Shown: positions 58,683 through 64,000 of the stretch, one piece after another
Position numbering within the stretch: the first letter of the stretch is position 1
Layout: every line of letters begins with the position of its first letter
Source: Halovulum marinum
GTDB lineage: Bacteria > Pseudomonadota > Alphaproteobacteria > Rhodobacterales > Rhodobacteraceae
Direction: 5' to 3'
Assembly (NCBI RefSeq): GCF_009697225.1
Contig: NZ_WIND01000013.1
Span: forward strand, 1 to 64,000
Length of the DNA: 64,000 nt
The notes under the pieces: model-generated
Database searches by the model: none
What the model was told of the DNA's origin: nothing
The model's input: only the letters and a program-made list of their open reading frames with translations
Program-made: the position numbers and the translations under genes

Positions 58683-59756
58683 TCAGCAATTGCGTGCGCG
58701 TCGATAGCCGGCGGTGAGCGCCTCCGCTTCCGAGTCGAAAAGAGCGCGGTTCCTTTGGGATGTTCTGCTGTAGCCCGGGCAACCTTCGACATGGTAGATG
58801 CCCGAGTTCGAATTTCCGATCACCGCCGGCAAAGAGGGCTCGATCGAAACATCCGCCTGGTCCCTCGGGCCGGAGCCAAGCCATGGCTCGAACCTCACCG
58901 TCGCGACAGATTCGTCGAGCACCATGAAGACGGGCGCATGATCGGAAACTTCCGCACGCGCTTGCTCGTGAGTGATGCGCAGGAGTTCTGCGGGAAACTC
59001 GTCAATCCCGAACCCCGCGATCGGCAGATCCATTCCGCTCGGCGCCCAGATGTTGTCGTAGAGGTTCGCATAACTTCCGTTGCGCTTGCCAAGCGTCGTC
59101 GCTCCATCCCTGATCAGCGGAAAAGATTTGCGCCCAGGCTCACTCCACGCCGTATCTGACGGCTGCAGATTGAAGTCTCCCGCGATGAAGACCGGAAGGC
59201 CCGGAAAGGCCTCCTCGAGCCAGTCGCGATAGCCCGCAAGGGCAGCGGCTTCCCGCCGCCGGCGATCGACACTGTCACCGTAGATCAGGTGCGCGGAGGC
59301 AAGAACGAAGTCTCCTCCGTCAGCGCTACGAAACACCGCCGAGAAGGGCTCGCGCTCAAAGACGTCCCGATCATCGATGTAGACGACAGCCCCGTCGACC
59401 CATTCAATCCGGTCCGGCCGGAAAAGGAATGCATACATCTCCTTGTAGCTGCCGCGGCCGACACGGTGTGATTTCAGGGCCTGCCAGCGCACGCCAGTCG
59501 TGCGCTCCAACTCGACCAGCAGGTGCTCGAGACCTTCTTCGGTCATCACTTCCTGGACTGCAAGCAGGTCGTATCGACCCGCGACGGCCGCGACGGCCTC
59601 ATGGTCCTTCTGATCGCCCCAGCCGAGATTGCGGATATTCCAGCTCCCCACGAACGTCTCCGCGATCGACACGCCCGGGGTCGCTGCTGCGCTCAGTGCA
59701 ATCGCGGCCGCAAGTACTGTGCGGCCTAGCGCGCGACGGAAGGGCAGGGGGGTCAT
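58683..59756 (-). CDS. Exported endonuclease/exonuclease/phosphatase protein with C-terminal Ada-like module
   Basis: 357 residues from ATG 59756 (GAGG upstream). A signal peptide (L-A-A-A-I-A-L-S-A-A-A-T-P-G-V-S-I-A) precedes a DNase I-like domain: S-W-N-I-R-N-L-G-W-G, L-A-V-Q-E-V-M, F-I-A-G-D-F-N-L-Q and V-S-D-H-A-P-V. The last 45 residues (I-G-N-S-N-S-G-I-Y-H-V-E-G-C-P-G-Y and A-L-T-A-G-Y-R-R-A-R-N-C) match the Ada metal-binding-like module often attached to secreted nucleases. It likely degrades extracellular DNA. Confidence 0.82.
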   Translation of the reverse strand: MTPLPFRRALGRTVLAAAIALSAAATPGVSIAETFVGSWNIRNLGWGDQKDHEAVAAVAGRYDLLAVQEVMTEEGLEHLLVELERTTGVRWQALKSHRVGRGSYKEMYAFLFRPDRIEWVDGAVVYIDDRDVFEREPFSAVFRSADGGDFVLASAHLIYGDSVDRRRREAAALAGYRDWLEEAFPGLPVFIAGDFNLQPSDTAWSEPGRKSFPLIRDGATTLGKRNGSYANLYDNIWAPSGMDLPIAGFGIDEFPAELLRITHEQARAEVSDHAPVFMVLDESVATVRFEPWLGSGPRDQADVSIEPSLPAVIGNSNSGIYHVEGCPGYSRTSQRNRALFDSEAEALTAGYRRARNC

Positions 59757-59852
59757 CAACACCTCATTCAGGAAAAAACAGGTTCGGAGTGCAGCTACAT
59801 CCGGAGGTATGAAAAACAGGCTGAAAATCCATTTTTCACATACCGCTCTGAC

Positions 59853-60437
59853 TCAGGCGGCGATGGCGCCGGGGGCGGTCGCGGGCTTGGGGACCGGCCT
59901 GGTCTTCGCCGGGTTCTTCGCTTCCGTTGCCTCGATCCTGCGCGGGGGTAGGGGAACCGCGAGAGGACGCCAGCCGGCAAACCAGGAGCCGGGGATGCGC
60001 GATGCTCCAACAGGAGCTGCCATGTCCCAGGCGTCCGTTTCCGGGATCTCTCCTTGCGCATGCACGATAACGATCTGCTGCCCGGCCCAGGCCGCGTACC
60101 GGTCGTCCTTCATCATGGAGCCCACGTCGTCTCTAACTTTCGCCAGGATGGCCCAGCCGTCGCGGTTTGCAGCCCACATCGGAAGCCAGAGCTCCGCATC
60201 GGCGCGCTGCGAGAGCTTCAACACTTCGCTGCGCGCGTCGCACTCGACGAACCGCCTGCACTCATCGATCGAGTACATCTTGCGGGAGCGCTCCTGTCCG
60301 CGACGCACCCGGTAGTAGCCGGGGAGGGCGCGGTGAATCCGGTAGACGCCGAGGTCAAGGAAGGCCGGCAGCTTGGCGCTCATGCCGTCCGGAGCCCATT
60401 GCGGGGCAAAGAGGTCCTGGCGGTCTACAAGCTTCAT
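59853..60437 (-). CDS. Plasmid hypothetical protein
   Basis: A 194-residue protein (GGAGAACG before the ATG). The N-terminal 150 residues are mixed alpha/beta with many tryptophans (W-A-A-N-R-D-G-W-A-I-L-A, Y-A-A-W-A-G-Q-Q-I-V-I-V), followed by a basic proline-rich tail. No family is recognised. A TGCGAAAAA element with an inverted TCGCA partner lies 40 bases upstream of the start, the same arrangement as at 53-88. Confidence 0.55.
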   Translation of the reverse strand: MKLVDRQDLFAPQWAPDGMSAKLPAFLDLGVYRIHRALPGYYRVRRGQERSRKMYSIDECRRFVECDARSEVLKLSQRADAELWLPMWAANRDGWAILAKVRDDVGSMMKDDRYAAWAGQQIVIVHAQGEIPETDAWDMAAPVGASRIPGSWFAGWRPLAVPLPPRRIEATEAKNPAKTRPVPKPATAPGAIAA

Positions 60438-60476
60438 GGCGTTCTCCGTGGGTGCGACAGACGATCACAACTAACG

Positions 60477-60485
60477 TTTTTCGCA
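60477..60485. promoter_or_regulatory. TTTTTCGCA element
   Basis: Exact copy of the plasmid 9-mer, 40 bases upstream of the minus-strand gene at 60437; an inverted partner (TGCGA in plus orientation, near 60453) faces it. Confidence 0.45.
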
Positions 60486-60575
60486 TGGTATCTGAACGGC
60501 GGCCATGCAGGCAATTCGCGAGCGGGGCAGGGGGCTCCGTTCCTGTGGATAGTCCGCCGCCGGCAGCGTCGAGGA

Positions 60576-61466
60576 TCAGTCGCCAAGCAGCCCGTGGTCG
60601 CGGGCCCTGTCGACGAGCATCTTGACCGAGGAAGGGCTCCAGCGGGTCTTGCCGCGCGGTGTGCGCTCCCGCATCTCGTGCAGGCGATCGGCGATCTGCT
60701 GAAGGGTAGGGCGCGGCTCCGTACCGGCGATTGCGGCCACGATGGCCATGAGTCGGTCGGAGGCGGGCTTCACGGGCGCGCGCTCGAGGACCCTGGCGTC
60801 CAGCATGCCTTCGCTCACGAAGCGCTTCACGGCGCGTTTCAGGCGCTCTGGGGTCCAGTCGCGGGCATCGCGGGGCAGGGCGGCGTTCACCATGTCCGTG
60901 ACGGTCTGCCAGTCGCGCTGTGGGCGGTGTCGGCGCACGATGGGCAGCCATTGTTCGGAGTGGGCCATCAGGCCGTCCAGGAAGGCGCTATCGCGCGCCA
61001 GGGCGTTCTTGCGGATCGCCGCGGGGTCACGGGCCCTCAAGCCGGGATTGCCGCCTACACGGCCTTGTGCAGCCGCAGAGCGCAGGCCGGCCTGGGTGCG
61101 TTCCCGAATGAGCGCGCGCTCGAGCTCCGCGACCGAGCCCAGGATCTGCAGGGTGAAACGTCCTTGGGGCGATGCCGTGTCTACGGGGTCTCCGAGGGAG
61201 CGGAAGTGCGCCCCGCGGGCGTCCAGGGCCTCGATGACCGTCAAGAGGTGCGCCAGTGAGCGCGCGAGGCGGTCCAGGCGAACGATGACCAGCGTGTCTC
61301 CAGGCTGGATCCTGTTCAGGAGCCGGCCAAGAACCGGGCGCGATCGATCGCCGCCCGAGGCGAACTCCTCGTGGATCTTCGTGCAGCCGGCATCGCGGAG
61401 TTCCGCGATCTGCGGCTCGAGTGATTGCTCCCCGGTCGAGACCCGGGCGTATCCGATCAGCGCCAT
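60576..61466 (-). CDS. Serine recombinase/resolvase
   Basis: A 296-residue site-specific recombinase. The catalytic domain starts I-G-Y-A-R-V-S-T with nucleophile Ser10 and has I-V-R-L-D-R-L-A-R-S and E-R-A-L-I-R-E-R-T-Q-A-G-L, the end of the resolvase domain. Unlike simple resolvases, about 150 residues follow, with helical segments (W-L-P-I-V-R-R-H-R-P-Q-R-D) and a final HTH-like region (T-L-Q-Q-I-A-D-R-L-H-E-M). It could resolve plasmid multimers. It is the last gene of the small-gene chain to its right. Confidence 0.88.
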   Translation of the reverse strand: MALIGYARVSTGEQSLEPQIAELRDAGCTKIHEEFASGGDRSRPVLGRLLNRIQPGDTLVIVRLDRLARSLAHLLTVIEALDARGAHFRSLGDPVDTASPQGRFTLQILGSVAELERALIRERTQAGLRSAAAQGRVGGNPGLRARDPAAIRKNALARDSAFLDGLMAHSEQWLPIVRRHRPQRDWQTVTDMVNAALPRDARDWTPERLKRAVKRFVSEGMLDARVLERAPVKPASDRLMAIVAAIAGTEPRPTLQQIADRLHEMRERTPRGKTRWSPSSVKMLVDRARDHGLLGD

Positions 61467-61515
61467 CCTGGTCGGATACTTTCAGCGCCCGGAACTGGTG
61501 TCCAGTCGGCTCGCA

Positions 61516-61671
61516 TCATTGATGCCGGCGGCGAGAAGATTGCTTGCGAAGGATCGCAAGGCCGTAGAGCGCGATGCCGAGAGCGACGGTACCGGCAGCC
61601 TGCACCCGCCCCATGCCGAGAAGAGCGTACACCGAGACGCATGAAGCGAAGAAGGCCACGCGAAATGCCAT
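61516..61671 (-). CDS. Small two-helix membrane protein
   Basis: A 51-residue protein whose ATG shares a base with the upstream stop (TGATG). Two hydrophobic segments (V-A-F-F-A-S-C-V-S-V-Y-A-L-L-G and A-G-T-V-A-L-G-I-A-L-Y-G-L) and a basic end (R-K-Q-S-S-R-R-R-H-Q) place both ends in the cytoplasm. Family unknown. Confidence 0.5.
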   Translation of the reverse strand: MAFRVAFFASCVSVYALLGMGRVQAAGTVALGIALYGLAILRKQSSRRRHQ

Positions 61672-62105
61672 CAGCGCGCCTCGCGTCGCCGGCGAGGCGA
61701 TAGCACGAGCCAGTGCACGAGGTGCAGGGAGAGCCCGCCGGCGGCCACCAGGGCGACAAACAGGAGGCAGCTGGCGAGCGTGAGGAAGGTCCGCTCCGAC
61801 ATCCACTCGAGGGATTGGACGGTCATCCAGAGAAGCGCCGCGAGGGAGAAGGCCACGAAGGCCGCGGACACATGGTGGCTGAAGCGGCGTGTCGGATGTT
61901 CGGCAACTGGCATCGACGCCTGCTCCAAATGATGAAAATCAACGTTTTTCGCAAAATAGCCGATCAAGGAAGGGCGGTCAATCGAGCTGCGGCGGGCAAG
62001 CCCGCCCAGGATTGCGCCGAAGACGGTGGCTGCGGCGATCACGATGAGACCGGCGCCGTTGCCGGCGCTCAGGTCGTGCTGGAGGTCGGAGGAGGTATCG
62101 GGCAT
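61671..62105 (-). CDS. Three-helix membrane protein
   Basis: A 144-residue protein with an excellent GAGGAG site before ATG 62105. One helix near residues 20-38 (I-V-I-A-A-A-T-V-F-G-A-I-L-G-G-L-A) and two in the second half. A TGCGAAAAA copy (61945-61953) lies in the coding sequence between them, upstream of an internal ATG at 61914 that also has a purine-rich leader, so a shorter product starting M-P-V-A-E-H-P is possible. Family unknown. Confidence 0.55.
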   Translation of the reverse strand: MPDTSSDLQHDLSAGNGAGLIVIAAATVFGAILGGLARRSSIDRPSLIGYFAKNVDFHHLEQASMPVAEHPTRRFSHHVSAAFVAFSLAALLWMTVQSLEWMSERTFLTLASCLLFVALVAAGGLSLHLVHWLVLSPRRRREAR

Positions 62106-62115
62106 TCGGCGCTCC

Positions 62116-62337
62116 TCAGGTGTAGAAGGCTTCGGAACAGAAGTCGCAGGCGATGATGATCGAACCCGGTCCTTCGGCCTTGTGCCTCAGGCCGTCCTGG
62201 TTGCACTTGGGGCAGCGACCCGGACCGTTGACGTGATCGTTCCACGCCTTCTCGACCGCTTCCGGGGTGGGGCGGAGCGGTTGCTGGATCGGCTCACCGC
62301 CGACGATGAAGCGCTCGATGACTTGGAACACGCCCAT
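62116..62337 (-). CDS. Small zinc-ribbon protein
   Basis: A 73-residue protein starting in TGATG with the upstream gene. The second half has C-P-K-C-N-Q-D-G and, 25 residues later, C-D-F-C-S-E, a four-cysteine zinc ribbon; I-I-I-A-C precedes the second pair. It may bind nucleic acid or a protein partner. No specific family is recognised. Confidence 0.55.
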   Translation of the reverse strand: MGVFQVIERFIVGGEPIQQPLRPTPEAVEKAWNDHVNGPGRCPKCNQDGLRHKAEGPGSIIIACDFCSEAFYT

Positions 62338-62558
62338 CAGGCGGAGATACCCGGCTCGGGTTGCGTGGCCATGGAATAGACATGGGTACGTCCCAGCTTC
62401 TTCCGGGTCACCTCGCCGCTCGTGAGCATCTCTGCCAGCGCCCGGTGAGTGCTCGCATAGTTCGCGCCATCGGTGATGGCGAGGAGTTGCTGCACCGTGG
62501 TGCCGGGGAACTCCCCCAGCGCCTTCCGGATCTGTGTCTTGAGATCTTCTTCTCGCAT
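62337..62558 (-). CDS. Small winged-helix protein
   Basis: A 73-residue protein (M-R-E-E-D-L-K-T-Q-I-R-K-A-L-G-E-F-P) with a helix-turn-helix pattern TTVQQLLAITDGANYASTHR followed by A-L-A-E-M-L-T-S-G-E-V-T-R-K-K-L-G-R-T-H-V-Y, a wing-like ending. It heads the chain of overlapping genes and could autoregulate it. The ATG overlaps a TGCGAAAAA element. Confidence 0.6.
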   Translation of the reverse strand: MREEDLKTQIRKALGEFPGTTVQQLLAITDGANYASTHRALAEMLTSGEVTRKKLGRTHVYSMATQPEPGISA

Positions 62559-62654
62559 TTTTCGCAAACCTCTGGGCGCGGGAAGTATTTCCGATGTTGC
62601 CTGGGGCCTTGCTGCAAACGCATTCCAGCGAAGCCTTGGCTTTATTTTTTCGCA
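62558..62654. promoter_or_regulatory. Two TTTTTCGCA elements before the small-gene operon
   Basis: Exact 9-mers at 62558-62566 (overlapping the ATG of the winged-helix gene) and 62646-62654, 88 bases apart and in the same orientation. The remaining stretch to 63012 is AT-richer around 62690-62720 and holds no gene I can support. Confidence 0.45.
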
Positions 62655-63012
62655 TTCTGACGAATTTCGGCGCCGGGCGCAAGAGATTTTCAAATACATA
62701 AGACAATATAAAACGGTCGATTGAAAACATCGACATAGGTCCGGAGCCTGCCGTCTCTCTCGTCGCGCTCAGCGTCCCATGGCCCGTTCGGCCTTGCTCA
62801 GCAGGGCCTGAGAGCCCTTGGGCGCAAGATCCTCGGCCTGGATCCATTCATTTCGGCGTTTTCCTGGGCTGATCTGGCAGAATGGGCCAATCTGGGTGCA
62901 ACAATCCACAGAGGCACATTCAGATGAGTCGTGATAGACTATACTTGATACTGGAAATCAGCCTAAATTCAGTATGTAAACCTATCAGCAAACTGGTCCT
63001 GGAAAGAGCGAT

Positions 63013-64000
63013 ATGGCAGGAAGACACCTGATGTCGGGGCGAGCCTCGAACCCTGGGGTCCCGCGCATCCTGCGGGCGGAGATCGCCGCGGCGCGGATCG
63101 AGGGCATACTGCTCGCCGATCCCGCGCTGGCGCGGCACTGGCGCACGGGCCAGGCTTTCGTCGAGGCGGCGGCCTCGGTTGGCCTCGAGGACATTCGCCT
63201 GTCGGCGGCCGCGATCATGATGCGGCTCACGTCGAACCGCACCCAGGACATCGACGCGCGCGGCGCCGAGCAGGGCAGGCGGCTGATCGCCGTCATGGCG
63301 CGCCCGCCGCTTCTTGCCGCCGATCCCGACGCCGGCCTGCGCCGGATCGAGGCGGCGGCGTCCCCCGTCGGGCATCGCACCCCGTTCGAGGACCGGCTCG
63401 AGGGCGCGGAATACGCGGGCCTCGTCGCCCGGGCGCTCGAGGCGGACACCACCCCGATCATCGCAGCGCTGCGCGGGGCGGCGGAATATGCGCTGCGGTC
63501 GCGCCGGAGCGCACCGGCGGCGGAACGGCTTCTGTTCATGGCGCTTGAAAGCGAGGCCCGCGCCCGCTCGCGCGGGGATGCCGGCGCGGCCGGACGTTGG
63601 GACGGGCCGGACCTGCTGGCGCCGGCAGAGGCGCACTGGATAGCAGCACCCTCGGCGGCGCTTACCCACGGGCGCTACCAGGTCTGGTCGCCGATCAGCG
63701 GGATCAGCACGCTGGTCGATGCGCTCGAGGCGCAGGTTGCGCGCGAGCTCGGTCATCTGGGCACGCTGCGCCACGAGCTCGCGAAGCTCGATGCGGCGGC
63801 GGCCGCGGCGCGGGGCCGCTCGCGCATGGCGGATTTCGTGGGCTTCGTGAAGCGCCAGCCGATCCTGACTTCAGGCCAGGTGATGGAGGACCTGGGCGTG
63901 ACGCGGGCGACCGCGCTGTCGCTGATCGGCACGCTGGAAGGGCAGGGGAGCCTGGTGGATTTCACCGCCCGCCGATCGGCCCGGTTCTGGGCAACACCGA
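63013..64000 (+). CDS. DUF1612/HTH-like plasmid protein, 3' end outside the window
   Basis: An uninterrupted frame of 329 codons from ATG 63013 (GGAAAGAG upstream) to the window edge. An N-terminal helical part (I-E-G-I-L-L-A-D-P-A-L-A-R-H-W) precedes an alanine-rich middle, L-E-S-E-A-R-A-R-S, and a C-terminal winged helix (S-G-Q-V-M-E-D-L-G-V-T-R-A-T-A-L-S-L-I). This resembles the RHE_PE00001/DUF1612 group seen on alphaproteobacterial plasmids. Function unknown; identity is tentative. Confidence 0.6.
   Translation, partial: MAGRHLMSGRASNPGVPRILRAEIAAARIEGILLADPALARHWRTGQAFVEAAASVGLEDIRLSAAAIMMRLTSNRTQDIDARGAEQGRRLIAVMARPPLLAADPDAGLRRIEAAASPVGHRTPFEDRLEGAEYAGLVARALEADTTPIIAALRGAAEYALRSRRSAPAAERLLFMALESEARARSRGDAGAAGRWDGPDLLAPAEAHWIAAPSAALTHGRYQVWSPISGISTLVDALEAQVARELGHLGTLRHELAKLDAAAAAARGRSRMADFVGFVKRQPILTSGQVMEDLGVTRATALSLIGTLEGQGSLVDFTARRSARFWATP

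Overview
The window looks like part of a RepABC-type plasmid (or chromid) from an alphaproteobacterium, most likely a Rhodobacterales / Roseobacter-group bacterium. The reasons are a complete repA-repB-repC operon with a counter-transcribed RNA and four identical partition-type palindromes, high GC, several TRAP transporters, and a permuted two-piece tmRNA gene whose tag reads ANTNAAPVALAA. No conjugation genes are seen.

Layout. Three catabolic islands sit in a backbone of plasmid genes. Island A (about 0.3-5.6 kb): a GntR regulator, an isopropylmalate/tartrate-type dehydrogenase, a quinol-monooxygenase-like protein and a TRAP transporter ending in a 40-residue membrane peptide. Island C (15.4-25.1 kb): DeoR regulator, FGGY kinase, SDR, BtpA-like protein, a second TRAP transporter, an amidohydrolase and an Asp/Glu-racemase-like protein; it is bracketed by a 34-bp direct repeat. 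Island E (28.6-41.4 kb): lactonase, dipeptide-type ABC transporter, L-rhamnonate-dehydratase-like enolase, zinc dehydrogenase, IclR regulator, rhamnose mutarotase, Gfo/Idh/MocA oxidoreductase and a Cys-type sulfatase. Island E looks like a pathway for a sulfated 6-deoxyhexose (rhamnose or fucose type), with the same IclR-type operator in front of both outward operons.

Backbone. 5.7-15.3 kb holds a CoiA-like protein with an HTH partner, EF-hand and OmpA-like exported proteins, a short type IA topoisomerase overlapping an FtsB-like frame, a relic of two type I-E-like CRISPR repeats, a muramidase, plasmid hypotheticals and a UvrD-type helicase. 25.2-28.3 kb holds an acidic-tailed hypothetical and a RarA-like AAA ATPase. 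41.7-64 kb holds many small genes, a metallophosphoesterase, a periplasmic ClpP-like protein, a K+-channel-like protein, an Api92-like protein, lipoproteins, a candidate structured RNA, the tmRNA, a Mom-like DNA-modification protein, a Sir2 deacylase, repABC, a secreted nuclease, and a chain of small overlapping genes leading to a serine recombinase.

The least expected signals are (1) the 9-mer TGCGAAAAA, found about ten times in front of backbone genes and not found by eye in the catabolic islands, suggesting a plasmid-wide regulatory element; (2) the plasmid-borne tmRNA, with that 9-mer directly upstream of its promoter; (3) a run of at least six hairpins ahead of a lipoprotein gene; and (4) the CRISPR-like relic. 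All calls come from reading the sequence; no database search was run.
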